This document shows, piece by piece, positions 9,672 through 18,298 of a stretch of 64,000 nt of DNA (positions within the stretch are counted from its first letter, which is position 1; each line of letters starts with the position of its first letter). Location of the stretch: positions 1 through 64,000 of the forward strand of contig JADKFY010000014.1 of assembly GCA_016717305.1 (NCBI GenBank). Direction: 5' to 3'. The notes beneath the pieces were generated by a model. That model made no database searches. It worked only from the letters and a program-made list of their open reading frames with translations, and was not told the origin of the DNA. The position numbers were made by a program, and so were the translations under genes. This DNA is from Flavobacteriales bacterium (lineage in GTDB: Bacteria; Bacteroidota; Bacteroidia; Flavobacteriales_F; PHOS-HE28).

Positions 9672-9686
9672 TACAAGCTCGCCACT

Positions 9687-9765
9687 GGCTGCTGGCTACT
9701 GGCTATTTGTTCTTAAAGGACAAACCCGCCACCCGAAAGTAGCGAATAGCCAGCAGCCTGTAGCC
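9687..9765. repeat. Imperfect inverted repeat built from ggctactggct-like units
   Basis: Two 21-base arms (9687-9707 and 9745-9765) are inverted copies with three mismatches, both ending in CTGGCTATT when read inward. Each arm contains two or three GGCTxCTGG-type units. The 37-base spacer holds a second small dyad around TTGTTCTTAAAGGACAA. It lies between the end of PBP1A and the start of scoA, both minus strand, so it could fold at the 3' end of the PBP1A-side transcript or act in the scoA leader region. No coding potential. Confidence 0.7.
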
Positions 9766-9791
9766 AACAGCTAGAAGCGTCCTAAAGGTGT

Positions 9792-12197
9792 TCAATCCCA
9801 ATTCGGTTTCACCGTGCCGTTTGTGATCTTGACCTTGTTGCGGCAATTGGTCTCGATCGTGATGGGGCCGGAAGGGCGCTCGAAATCGCCGGTGCTGATC
9901 TCTATTTTCGGATCTGCGTAGACCTTGTTCATGTAGTAGCCGTAGATCGGCAGGGCCATGTTCGCGCCTTGGCCTTTGTCGGTGGTGGAGAAGCGCACGC
10001 TGCGATCGTCGGCACCGGTCCACACTCCAGTTACCAGATCAGGGGTTACGCCCATGAACCAACCGTCGCTGTTGTTCTGTGTGGTACCGGTCTTGCCCGC
10101 TGTCGGATACTTGATGTTGCCATACTTCGCTCTGTTGCCCCACCCCATCCGCAGCCGCATTCCGGTTCCCACGGTCTTTCCGGTGCTTGGGTTGTACGCG
10201 CCATCGGTCACACACTTCAGCATTTGTAGCATGACGTAAGCGGTTTGTTCATCCAGCGCCTCATCGGTCTTGGGCACTACGTCGTACACGGCGTTCCCAT
10301 TCTTGTCCTCGATGCGGGTGAACATGATCGGTTCGATGTAAACACCTTTGTTCGCGAACGTGGCGAAAGCACCGGTCATCTCCATCAACGTGAGATCGGC
10401 TACTCCCAAACACAGCGAGGGCACGGGGTCCAACGGACTCTTCACACCCATATGCCGAGCCAGGACCGTAACGGCTTGCGGACCGTATTGCTTCATCAAC
10501 CAAGCAGTGATGGTGTTCATGGAATTGGCCAGCGCATACTCTACTGTTACCATACCTCCGTAATTAGCGTCGCTGTTCTCCGGACACCATTCCGGCTGAC
10601 CGGGCGGCATATCGAAACAGACCCGTTGATTGGGCAATTCGCGGCAGGGTTCCATGCCTTCGCGGATCGCGGTTGCATATACGAACGGCTTGAAGGTGGA
10701 TCCCACTTGTCTGCGTGCCTGCTCCACGTGATCATACTGGAAATGTTTGAAATCGATCCCGCCCACCCATGCTTTGATGAAGCCCGTATGCGGATCCACG
10801 CTCAACAATCCGCTTTGCAGGAACGCCTTGTAATAACGGATCGAATCCATCGGGCTCAAGAGTGTATCCACCTCTCCTTTCCAACTGAAGACGCGCATCG
10901 GCACAGGTGTATCGAAGATCGCCGGGATACTGTCCTTCGGTACAATAGCCCAGTATGTATCGCATCCACCGAGATCAGGCCGGCAATGGAAATGTTTCGA
11001 CCCTTCGTACTTTTTGGTCTCGATGTATTTGGACGGACGTTCGCAATTCGGACACTGTTTTCCGACCAAGTTCTTGTATCGCACACTGCGCTGCATGGCG
11101 GAGTTGAGGATCCCATCGATCTCCGTTTGTGTTACCCTGAAATCGAAGGGCTTGTTCTTCTTCTTGTCGATATCCTTGAAGAAATCAGGTTGCAGTTCGG
11201 TGCCCAAATGTTCGCGCACTGCAAACTCCCCATACTCCTGCATGCGGTGGTCCAAGGTGGTGTAGATCTTCAATCCGTCGGTGTAGATGTCGTAGGCTGA
11301 ACCATCCGCTTTTGCAAAACGCAGGTTGCCTTCCTCGTCCTTTTCGGCCAGCATCGTCTGGAGTTTAGAACGCAGTACTTCTCGGAAGTATGGCGCTAAT
11401 CCTTCAGCATGATCGACCTTTTGGAACTTGAGGCCGATGGGCAACACCTTCAGCGAATCGTATTGTGTGGTGGAGAGGAATCCGTTCTTCCGCATTTGGT
11501 CCAAGACCACCATGCGCCTGGTGAGCGTGGTATCGGGTCTACGCAAGGGGTTGAAGAGCGCGGGGTTCTTGCACATACCGACAAGCAGTGCCGCTTCCTC
11601 CACCTTCAACGAATCGGGCGTGGTGCTGAAGTAGACCCTCGCCGCACTGTGGATGCCCACAGCCTGATTGATCCAGTCGAACCGGTTGAGGTACATCGCG
11701 ATGATCTCGTCCTTGGTGTACTGCCGTTCCAACTGCGCACTGATGATCCATTCCTGGAATTTCTGGAACGTGCGTTTCACGAAATTCGACGACCGGTTGG
11801 TGAAGAGCATTTTTGCCAGCTGTTGGGTCAGGGTACTTGCCCCTCCCTTCTTGCCCAAGTACGCACCCGCCCGTATGGTCCCGCGCACATCGATCCCGCT
11901 ATGCGCACGGAAGCGTTCATCCTCGGTGGCGATCAAGGCTTCAACCACATTCGGACTGATGTCCGCATAATCCACGGGGATCCTGTTCTCCCGGTAGTAC
12001 TGGCCCATTTGCGAACCATCGCTGAAGAGAATGGCCGTGGCCAGATCGCTGCGCGGATCCTCCAGATCGTCCGTGCTGGGCAGGTCGCTGTTGGAGGCGA
12101 TCAACAACAAAACACCCAATCCCAGGACCGGTCCTAGCACGATCATCCACCAGATGAGCCATGCCTTGCTCCTTCTCTTCGGTGCCTTCTCCGTCAT
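9792..12197 (-). CDS. Penicillin-binding protein 1A (bifunctional), with Cys4 insertion
   Basis: An 801-residue class A penicillin-binding protein that polymerises and cross-links peptidoglycan on the outer face of the inner membrane. One N-terminal helix (residues 12-34) is followed by the GT51 transglycosylase domain with TEDERFRAHSGID (catalytic Glu about 92) and GGASTLTQQLAK. The transpeptidase domain has STFK (500-503), an SMN motif and KTGTT. Between them, residues 382-412 hold C-x2-C, an HFHC and a final Cys, a zinc-ribbon-like pattern I do not associate with PBP1A. It is the last gene of the holB-ricT-gldH run, and a TACTTTCG box lies just upstream of its ATG. Confidence 0.93.
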   Translation of the reverse strand: MTEKAPKRRSKAWLIWWMIVLGPVLGLGVLLLIASNSDLPSTDDLEDPRSDLATAILFSDGSQMGQYYRENRIPVDYADISPNVVEALIATEDERFRAHSGIDVRGTIRAGAYLGKKGGASTLTQQLAKMLFTNRSSNFVKRTFQKFQEWIISAQLERQYTKDEIIAMYLNRFDWINQAVGIHSAARVYFSTTPDSLKVEEAALLVGMCKNPALFNPLRRPDTTLTRRMVVLDQMRKNGFLSTTQYDSLKVLPIGLKFQKVDHAEGLAPYFREVLRSKLQTMLAEKDEEGNLRFAKADGSAYDIYTDGLKIYTTLDHRMQEYGEFAVREHLGTELQPDFFKDIDKKKNKPFDFRVTQTEIDGILNSAMQRSVRYKNLVGKQCPNCERPSKYIETKKYEGSKHFHCRPDLGGCDTYWAIVPKDSIPAIFDTPVPMRVFSWKGEVDTLLSPMDSIRYYKAFLQSGLLSVDPHTGFIKAWVGGIDFKHFQYDHVEQARRQVGSTFKPFVYATAIREGMEPCRELPNQRVCFDMPPGQPEWCPENSDANYGGMVTVEYALANSMNTITAWLMKQYGPQAVTVLARHMGVKSPLDPVPSLCLGVADLTLMEMTGAFATFANKGVYIEPIMFTRIEDKNGNAVYDVVPKTDEALDEQTAYVMLQMLKCVTDGAYNPSTGKTVGTGMRLRMGWGNRAKYGNIKYPTAGKTGTTQNNSDGWFMGVTPDLVTGVWTGADDRSVRFSTTDKGQGANMALPIYGYYMNKVYADPKIEISTGDFERPSGPITIETNCRNKVKITNGTVKPNWD

Positions 12198-12204
12198 GCG
12201 AGGC

Positions 12205-12212
12205 CGAAAGTA
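12205..12212 (-). promoter_or_regulatory. Candidate -7 box upstream of the PBP1A gene
   Basis: TACTTTCG on the minus strand, 7 bp before the ATG, with a TTG 16 bp further upstream. This would allow transcription of the PBP1A gene apart from gldH. The very short leader and the short spacing make it uncertain. Confidence 0.3.
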
Positions 12213-12313
12213 TTGCTCATGTTACGGTCAACGCTGCTTTGGTCAGGTGAATTATCAAGGACGACATGGTGGACACGAAAAATGTCCGTCGCATACCGGG
12301 CAATTTCTTCACC

Positions 12314-12796
12314 CTATCGACCCCTTTGGCTCAGTTCCACCGTTACGCCGACATCCAAAACGCCATTCAACTTTTCGGTGCGCATGGCCTGTTCCAGTCC
12401 GATGGAATAATGCCCGGCAGCCGGAAAGCGATCGCCCATTTTGTACAGCACTTTGGCTTGGTATCGGTCCGCGAAGATGAAGCCGAGCCCTTTCCCGTAC
12501 CACCTTCCTGTAGGATCGGCGAGAAGGCATTCCACCGTATCACGACCCGTTCTTCCGTTCGGTCCTTTCAGATCAACGAACAGGTACAGGTCACTGAAGG
12601 GGTATTCGCCGGTGTGCCGGATATCCACGAAGAGATCGTGCCTGCTTACGGTATCGGCGATGTCGAATTCGAAGACCGGTTTGAAGGAGCGATCCCACAC
12701 CCCTTCGGCAATGGGCACATCGGCTTGGTAGACGGTCGGTTCAGCGCAGGACCCCAGGAATCCTGCCAGCAATACGACCAACAAAATTCGGTTCAC
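12314..12796 (-). CDS. gldH: Gliding motility lipoprotein GldH
   Basis: A 160-residue lipoprotein. The signal peptide MNRILLVVLLAGFLGSC ends with a lipobox Cys at 17. The mature part contains SRHDLFVDIRHTGEYPFSDL followed by GRDTVECLLADPTGRWYGKG, the pattern typical of GldH. GldH is needed for gliding and chitin use in Flavobacterium johnsoniae and is conserved across gliding and many non-gliding Bacteroidota. The start overlaps the ricT stop by 4 bp, so translation is coupled. The order ricT-gldH-PBP1A is common in this phylum. Confidence 0.9.
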   Translation of the reverse strand: MNRILLVVLLAGFLGSCAEPTVYQADVPIAEGVWDRSFKPVFEFDIADTVSRHDLFVDIRHTGEYPFSDLYLFVDLKGPNGRTGRDTVECLLADPTGRWYGKGLGFIFADRYQAKVLYKMGDRFPAAGHYSIGLEQAMRTEKLNGVLDVGVTVELSQRGR

Positions 12797-14202
12797 GCTG
12801 CAGGTGGTTTGGGTGCATCGGGACCTTTTGGTCCACGCGGCCTGTTGCGGTTTCGGCTGCGTTTCGGACGGTCCCCTTGTTGGCCTTCCGGACGTGCGCC
12901 TCCTTGTTGACCTTCTGGGCGTGCACTTCGTTGGCCTTGGGCCTGACCCTCCGGCCCGTTCTTGGGTGGCCCTTGCGGTCTTGGGTTACGGTCGCGTTGT
13001 CCTTGTTCACCACCACGGTTCTGCTGGTCGCGCACATGCACTTCACCGGGGTTACGATCTCGGTTCCCGCGTCCCTTTTTCTTGGATCGCTTCTTCGAGG
13101 TCTTGTTGTCGAAACGGGTCAATTCATCCTGCCCAACCACGTTCTCGTAATCCGGTGCCTTCACGATCTCCAGCGGCTCATCGACCATGTTCAGGTCCAC
13201 CTCCGGCTCAATGCCTTCCTTGTTCTGTGCCAGGATCTCGCGTACCGTTTCCACCGGGAAACCCGCCATGATGAAGGGTGAACCCGGCTGTTTGAAACCG
13301 TACCACATCTTGGCGCTGAAGATGTCGGTCTTCATGTGCGCGCCCACCCCTTGCTTGGTCTTCAGCTTGGCATTGGCCGAAGGGTAGCTCTTGATGGCCT
13401 CGATGTACATATCGAGTTCGTAGTTCAGGCAACACTTCAACTTGCCACACTGGCCCGCGAGTTTCTGTGGGTTCAATGCCAGTTGCTGGTACCGCGCCGC
13501 ACTGGTGGTAACGCTTCGGAAATCGGTTAGCCACGTGCTGCAACACAATTCGCGCCCACAACTGCCGATGCCACCGATGCGACCTGCTTCTTGCCGCGAA
13601 CCGATCTGTTTCATTTCCACCCGCACCTTGAAACGGTCGCTCATGGTGCGCACGATGCCGCGGAAATCGATGCGTTGCTCGGCGGTGTAGTACAAGGTGG
13701 CCTTGGTGCCGTCCCCTTGGTATTCCACGTCGGTCACCTTCATGTCCAACTTGGCCTCGCGCACAAGGCTGCGGCTGGTGAACATGGTATCGTCCTCCAA
13801 CTTACGTGCGCTGTGCCACCGGTCAATGTCCTCTTGGGTGCTCTTGCGCATCACCTTCCGCAGCTCGTAGGTATCGGCATTGCCACCCTTGCGTTGCATT
13901 TGGGCACGCACCAGTTCTCCGGCAAGGCTCACCATGCCGATGTCGTGGCCGGGCGCCGCATCCACCGTGACCAGATCGCCAGGCAAAAGCTGCAGGTTGG
14001 AAGTGTTGCGATAGAACGCCTTGCGTGTGTTCTTGAAACGCACCTCCACCCCCTCGAAGGGTTGTTGGCCACCGGGAATAGGGACCCCGGCAAGCCAGTC
14101 GTAGGCGGGCAGTTTGTTGCACCCACCACTGCTGCAATAGCCATTGCTCTTGCATCCGGTCGGTTTCCCGTCCGCCCCAGTACTACATCCTGTACACGAC
14201 AT
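12793..14202 (-). CDS. ricT: RicT/YaaT-like PSP1-domain protein with Arg/Gly/Gln/Pro-rich tail
   Basis: A 469-residue PSP1 C-terminal-domain protein. The Cys-rich N-terminus (CTGCSTG ... CSSGGC) and the central GSCGRELCCSTWL and GKLKCCLNYELD segments carry the cysteines that bind iron-sulfur in the B. subtilis Ric complex, which affects RNase Y-dependent RNA turnover. Bacteroidota keep RicT but its partners there are unclear. Residues from about 375 to 469 form a low-complexity basic tail rich in Arg, Gly, Gln and Pro with repeated ARPEGQQG, suggestive of RNA binding (inference). It lies between holB and gldH. Confidence 0.87.
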   Translation of the reverse strand: MSCTGCSTGADGKPTGCKSNGYCSSGGCNKLPAYDWLAGVPIPGGQQPFEGVEVRFKNTRKAFYRNTSNLQLLPGDLVTVDAAPGHDIGMVSLAGELVRAQMQRKGGNADTYELRKVMRKSTQEDIDRWHSARKLEDDTMFTSRSLVREAKLDMKVTDVEYQGDGTKATLYYTAEQRIDFRGIVRTMSDRFKVRVEMKQIGSRQEAGRIGGIGSCGRELCCSTWLTDFRSVTTSAARYQQLALNPQKLAGQCGKLKCCLNYELDMYIEAIKSYPSANAKLKTKQGVGAHMKTDIFSAKMWYGFKQPGSPFIMAGFPVETVREILAQNKEGIEPEVDLNMVDEPLEIVKAPDYENVVGQDELTRFDNKTSKKRSKKKGRGNRDRNPGEVHVRDQQNRGGEQGQRDRNPRPQGPPKNGPEGQAQGQRSARPEGQQGGARPEGQQGDRPKRSRNRNRPRGPKGPDAPKPPAA

Positions 14203-14211
14203 CTTGTGGCG

Positions 14212-14219
14212 CGAAGATA
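14212..14219 (-). promoter_or_regulatory. Candidate -7 box upstream of ricT
   Basis: TATCTTCG on the minus strand, 9 bp before the ricT ATG. No TTG is present at the expected upstream distance. It would separate ricT-gldH from holB transcription if real. Confidence 0.28.
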
Positions 14220-14336
14220 GGTTGGGGGGTGAAAGGTTGGAAGTTCCTTGTGTTCTGAACCCGGGGTAACAAGGTTGAGTGTTCGCGACTTATAAGTACC
14301 TATCAAACATGCCAGCATACGAAAAGTGATCACCCC

Positions 14337-15461
14337 TCAAACCTTCATCCTCAATAACCCCATCATCCTGTAGCTCAGGTCGGTGAAGAGGATCTTGGGA
14401 TTGGCGTTGCGCTCCACGTGCAGGTGGGCGGTCTCCAGTTCTTGCCGGATGCCATCGGCGTTGCGCTCGTTGAGCAATTTACTGAAATTCTGCACGAACT
14501 CCTGCTCCTGGCCCAGCACGCGCACCAGCTCGGGTACTTGCTGCCATTGCAGGGCGCATTGGCGGATCAGGTAGAGGCCGTAGCGCATCAGCGATTTCTG
14601 CTTTTCGCGACCGAGGGCTTGGAATTGATCGCCGAATTCGATGGCGTCGGCAACCTGTTTGAGATAGCAAGCACGGAGCCAATCGCGGAAGAAGACGAAG
14701 AGCATTTCCTCGCCTTTGTTGGCCATCTCCACCGCTTCCAAGAGGTCACCTTCGCTGCGCAAGGCGATCGCCATGGATTCGTCGTTGCCCAGTTCCGGGA
14801 ATTGTTCGCGCAATGCTCCGGCGATATCAGTGGGCCGCAATGCGGGAATGCGTACGAGTTGGGCACGGCTCAGAATGGTGGCAAGGAGTTTTTCGGGATC
14901 GTTGGAAACGAGCAGGAACACGGTGTTCGGCTCGGGCTCTTCCAACACCTTCAACAATTTGTTGGCGGCGGTACCGTCCATCAATTCCGGCAGCCAGATC
15001 AGCATCACCTTGTACCCGCCCATGAAGGAACGAAGGCTCAGTTTCCGTTGTATCTCCTGCGCGATGTCGACGCCCATACGCAACTGCTTGTTCGCACTGT
15101 CCAACTGTTCCCGCCATTTGTCCACATCCAAATACGGCGTTGCAAGAACCGAATTCCTCCACTCGGGCAGGAACTGATCGCAGGTCTTCGGCTTCTTTTC
15201 CACGAAATAGATCGGGAACATCAGATGCAGGTCCGGATGTTCCAACTTGGCCATGTGTATGCACGACGGACATTTTCCGCAAGCATCTACAGCCTCACGA
15301 TCGGGACACAGCAGGTACTGTGCATAGGCCAGCGCCATGGGCAAATTGCCAGCACCCCGCGGCCCCATGAACAACTGGGCGTGCGCCACCCGGCCTTCCC
15401 GGATATTACCGATCAGCTTGGCCTTCAACGTGGCATGTCCAATGACCTTGGAGAACAACAT
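14337..15461 (-). CDS. holB: DNA polymerase III subunit delta'
   Basis: A 374-residue clamp-loader subunit. The start at 15461 (MLFSKVIGH) is chosen because the family begins here; codons upstream look non-coding. GPRGAGNLPMALA stands where the Walker A motif would be but lacks the Lys, as usual for non-ATPase delta'. The zinc module follows as C-x8-C-x2-C-x2-C (CPDREAVDACGKCPSC). Together with gamma/tau and delta it loads the beta clamp at the fork. It is the promoter-proximal gene of the minus-strand run into ricT and gldH and is divergent from pgk. Confidence 0.88.
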   Translation of the reverse strand: MLFSKVIGHATLKAKLIGNIREGRVAHAQLFMGPRGAGNLPMALAYAQYLLCPDREAVDACGKCPSCIHMAKLEHPDLHLMFPIYFVEKKPKTCDQFLPEWRNSVLATPYLDVDKWREQLDSANKQLRMGVDIAQEIQRKLSLRSFMGGYKVMLIWLPELMDGTAANKLLKVLEEPEPNTVFLLVSNDPEKLLATILSRAQLVRIPALRPTDIAGALREQFPELGNDESMAIALRSEGDLLEAVEMANKGEEMLFVFFRDWLRACYLKQVADAIEFGDQFQALGREKQKSLMRYGLYLIRQCALQWQQVPELVRVLGQEQEFVQNFSKLLNERNADGIRQELETAHLHVERNANPKILFTDLSYRMMGLLRMKV

Positions 15462-15710
15462 GGGATAAGAATACCGCTTTGGCCAAAGATCCAACTTTTC
15501 GGCTGCACGGGGATACTCGTAATGTCACGCGAATACAAAAAGACAAACCGTGAATCAGCGGGAATGAATGCCGATCACATTCACCTGCCTCATTGCCGAC
15601 CTCCTTTGTTTTGACGCAGCGGTATAGAAAGCATCTTCTTCCTATTCACGTTCATTCACGTCCATTCCAAGTTCCTTCCTTCTTCCTTTCCCCTTCAATC
15701 CTTAACCAAC

Positions 15711-15718
15711 TATTTTCG
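15711..15718 (+). promoter_or_regulatory. Candidate -7 box upstream of pgk
   Basis: TATTTTCG directly before GCGCC and the pgk ATG, leaving a leader of only a few bases. The -33 TTG is not evident, so support is weak. Confidence 0.3.
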
Positions 15719-15722
15719 CGCC

Positions 15723-16916
15723 ATGCAAACAATGACGACCTATTCCTTCAAGGACAAGAAAGCCCTAGTGCGCGTGGACCTGAACGTACCGCAGGATGCC
15801 AATGGCAACGTGACCGACGACAGCCGTGCCCGTGCCGTTGTGCCCACGGTGAAAAAGATCCTGAAGGACGGTGGAAGCGCGATCCTGATGAGCCACTTGG
15901 GCCGTCCGAAAGGCAAGGTGAACCCCACGATGAGCCTTAAGCCGATCGCCGAACACTTGGCCGGTCTTCTCGGTGTGCCGGTACAATTCGCCACGGACTG
16001 CGTGGGTCCCGATGCAAAGGCAAAAGCTGCGGCATTGAAGCCCGGTGAAGTGTTGCTTTTGGAGAATTTGCGTTTCCACCCGGAAGAAGAAGCGGGCGAT
16101 GAGGGCTTTGCGAAATCGCTTGCGGCCTTGGGAGATGTCTACGTGAACGATGCGTTCGGAACGGCCCACCGAGCACATGCTAGCACCACCATCGTCGCGA
16201 AGTTCTTTCCGAAGGACAAGCTCTTCGGCAGCTTGATGCAAGCGGAGATCGACAGTGTGGGCAAGGTGCTGGAAAGTCCGCAACGCCCCATGACGGCGAT
16301 CGTGGGTGGCAGCAAGGTGAGCAGCAAGATCGACGTGTTGGAGAACCTGATCGGTAAGTGCGACGAGCTGATCATCGGCGGTGGCATGGCGAACACCTTC
16401 GTGAAAGCGATGGGCGGCCAGACCGGTTCCAGTTTGGTGGAGGATGACCTGCTGGAACAAGCACGCACCATCATTGCCAAATCAGAAGCGAAAGGTGTGA
16501 AATTGCATTTGCCTACGGATGCTGTTGTGGCCGATGCCTTCGCCGAAAACGCGAACACGGACCAGTGTGCAGCAGATGCGGTGCCGGATGGTTGGATGGC
16601 GTTGGACATTGGCCCGGACAGCATCAAGGCCTTCAGCGAAGCGGTGCTGCGCAGCAAAACCCTGTTGTGGAACGGACCCATGGGTGTTTTCGAATTGAAG
16701 CCGTTCCAACAAGGCACCATTGCCATCGCCAAAGCGCTTGCTGAAGCCACGGAAAAAGGAGCGTTCTCGCTTGTTGGAGGTGGCGATAGTGTTGCCGCGG
16801 TGAACCAGTTCGGCCTCTCGGACAAGATCAGTTACGTGAGCACCGGCGGCGGCGCCATGTTGGAATATTTGGAAGGGAAAGTGCTGCCGGGTATTGCTGC
16901 AATTCGGGAAGCGTGA
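15723..16916 (+). CDS. pgk: Phosphoglycerate kinase
   Basis: A 397-residue glycolytic enzyme transferring phosphate from 1,3-bisphosphoglycerate to ADP in the cytoplasm. RVDLNVPQD near the N-terminus, the SHLGRPKGK substrate motif, LLLENLRFHPEEE, the KVSSKIDVLENL segment and the C-terminal GGGDSVAAV nucleotide loop are all present. Length is normal. Two starts are possible (15723 and 15735, MTTYSF). It stands alone, divergent from holB and followed by purN after about 80 bp. Confidence 0.97.
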   Translation: MQTMTTYSFKDKKALVRVDLNVPQDANGNVTDDSRARAVVPTVKKILKDGGSAILMSHLGRPKGKVNPTMSLKPIAEHLAGLLGVPVQFATDCVGPDAKAKAAALKPGEVLLLENLRFHPEEEAGDEGFAKSLAALGDVYVNDAFGTAHRAHASTTIVAKFFPKDKLFGSLMQAEIDSVGKVLESPQRPMTAIVGGSKVSSKIDVLENLIGKCDELIIGGGMANTFVKAMGGQTGSSLVEDDLLEQARTIIAKSEAKGVKLHLPTDAVVADAFAENANTDQCAADAVPDGWMALDIGPDSIKAFSEAVLRSKTLLWNGPMGVFELKPFQQGTIAIAKALAEATEKGAFSLVGGGDSVAAVNQFGLSDKISYVSTGGGAMLEYLEGKVLPGIAAIREA

Positions 16917-16993
16917 TCACACTCCAATGCAGGAATAGCCCAGAGGCTTGACTTGTGGTAAGAAGGAATTTTCCAAAAGCCGACCTTCGCGCC

Positions 16994-17581
16994 GTGAAGC
17001 GCATCGCCATATTCGCATCCGGCTCTGGCACCAATGCGGAAGAGCTGATCAAACACTTCCACGAAAATGCCTTGGCGCAAGTCGCCTTGGTGTGTTGTGA
17101 CCAACCGCGTGCAGGTGTGTTGCAACGCGCTTGGGACCTTGGAGTTCCGAGCTACTTGTTCAATGGAATGCAATTGCGGAACGGCACATTGCTGAGGGAG
17201 CTACAGGGTCAGCGGATCGACGTGTTGGTACTGGCTGGTTTTCTGCGCTTGGTCCCCGCTGAAATGGTCCAAGCCTTTCCCAAGCGGATCGTGAACATTC
17301 ATCCTGCATTATTGCCCAAGTACGGAGGCAAAGGGATGTACGGTAATCACGTACACGAAGCCGTTATCGCCAACCGTGACAAGGAAAGCGGGATCACTAT
17401 ACACTTGGTGAACGAACAGTACGACGAAGGAGAACACTTGCTCCAAGAAAAATGCCCCGTGCTGCAGAACGACACAGCCGCAACACTTGCACAGCGGATC
17501 CATGCGCTGGAACATGCTCACTACCCAGCAGCGGTGGAAAGCATGATCCGGTCCTTTCCATCTGAAGTCAAAAGCGAATGA
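16994..17581 (+). CDS. purN: Phosphoribosylglycinamide formyltransferase
   Basis: A 195-residue GAR transformylase of purine synthesis using 10-formyltetrahydrofolate. KRIAIFASGSGTNAEELI begins the phosphate-binding loop, and NIHPALLPKYGGKG holds the catalytic Asn and His. The Asp lies in NEQYDEGEHLL. I prefer the GTG at 16994 because the family starts directly before this segment; an ATG at 16955 would add 13 unusual residues. It overlaps the downstream marC-like gene by 4 bp. In many Flavobacteriia purN lies beside acpP-fabF, which here is 22 kb away. Confidence 0.92.
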   Translation: MKRIAIFASGSGTNAEELIKHFHENALAQVALVCCDQPRAGVLQRAWDLGVPSYLFNGMQLRNGTLLRELQGQRIDVLVLAGFLRLVPAEMVQAFPKRIVNIHPALLPKYGGKGMYGNHVHEAVIANRDKESGITIHLVNEQYDEGEHLLQEKCPVLQNDTAATLAQRIHALEHAHYPAAVESMIRSFPSEVKSE

Positions 17582-18201
17582 CCCGACACATGTTCGACCT
17601 CAAACAGATCGGAAAAGCGTTCTTGATCCTCTTCGCAGTGATCGATATCGTAGGCGGCATTCCCTTGATCCTGGGAGTGCGTCAAAAGGCCGGAAAGATC
17701 TACCCAGCACGCGCTACGCTGGTGAGCATGGGGATCATGATCACCTTCCTCTACTTGGGCGAAACGATCCTCGCGGTGCTCGGGATCGATGTGCGTTCCT
17801 TCGCCGTGGCAGGGGCGCTGATCCTGTTCTTCATTGCCTTGGAAATGGTCCTTGGTGTAAAGCTCTTCCGCGAAGACCTTTCGGCACCGGGCCTAACTGA
17901 GGGGTCGCAGGACAACAAGGTGTACAGCATCGTTCCGCTTGCGTTTCCCGTGATCGCCGGAGCGGGAACGATCACCACGGTACTCTCGTTACGTGCCGAA
18001 TTTGATCGACCGAATATCTTGATCGCGATCATCCTGAACATGATCCCTGTGGTGCTCGTGTTGCTCTTGACAACTCGTATTGAACGACTGCTCGGTCGTG
18101 TGGGACTTATCGTTATCAAGAAGGCGTTCGGTATCATCCTCTTGGCGATCGCCGTGAAGTTGTTCGCTGGTAATGTGACGTATTTGTTCCCCGCCCGATG
18201 A
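17578..18201 (+). CDS. MarC family integral membrane protein
   Basis: A 207-residue protein with about six hydrophobic helices, beginning after a short polar N-terminus (a second start at 17590, MFDLKQIGK, is equally good). FAVIDIVGGIPLIL and the PLAFPVIAGAGTITTV segment are characteristic of the MarC/UPF0056 family. Despite the name, the family has no proven role in multiple antibiotic resistance and its substrate is unknown. The ATG overlaps the purN stop as ATGA, so the two are co-translated. Confidence 0.85.
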   Translation: MTRHMFDLKQIGKAFLILFAVIDIVGGIPLILGVRQKAGKIYPARATLVSMGIMITFLYLGETILAVLGIDVRSFAVAGALILFFIALEMVLGVKLFREDLSAPGLTEGSQDNKVYSIVPLAFPVIAGAGTITTVLSLRAEFDRPNILIAIILNMIPVVLVLLLTTRIERLLGRVGLIVIKKAFGIILLAIAVKLFAGNVTYLFPAR

Positions 18202-18220
18202 TCTGTGGTAGATGGTACCG

Positions 18221-18290
18221 GGTACCTAGTACAGGGCACAGCATGTCGACATGCCCTGTACTAGGTACCCTGTACCCAATACCCTGTACC
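18221..18290. repeat. Perfect 18-bp inverted repeat plus direct units of taccctgtacc
   Basis: Arms 18221-18238 (GGTACCTAGTACAGGGCA) and 18252-18269 are perfect inverted copies around a 13-base loop. The element continues with two direct copies of TACCCTGTACC at 18266-18276 and 18280-18290. It fills the space between the marC-like gene and rnhA, both plus strand. The stem lacks a following T run, so it is not a standard intrinsic terminator. It resembles the unit-built repeats at 9687, 19351 and 35581 in style, though not in sequence. Confidence 0.75.
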
Positions 18291-18298
18291 TCATTTCA

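Noticed and set aside
14418..15614. 398-codon open frame on the plus strand
   Set aside because: Antisense to holB, which has its zinc module and family length.
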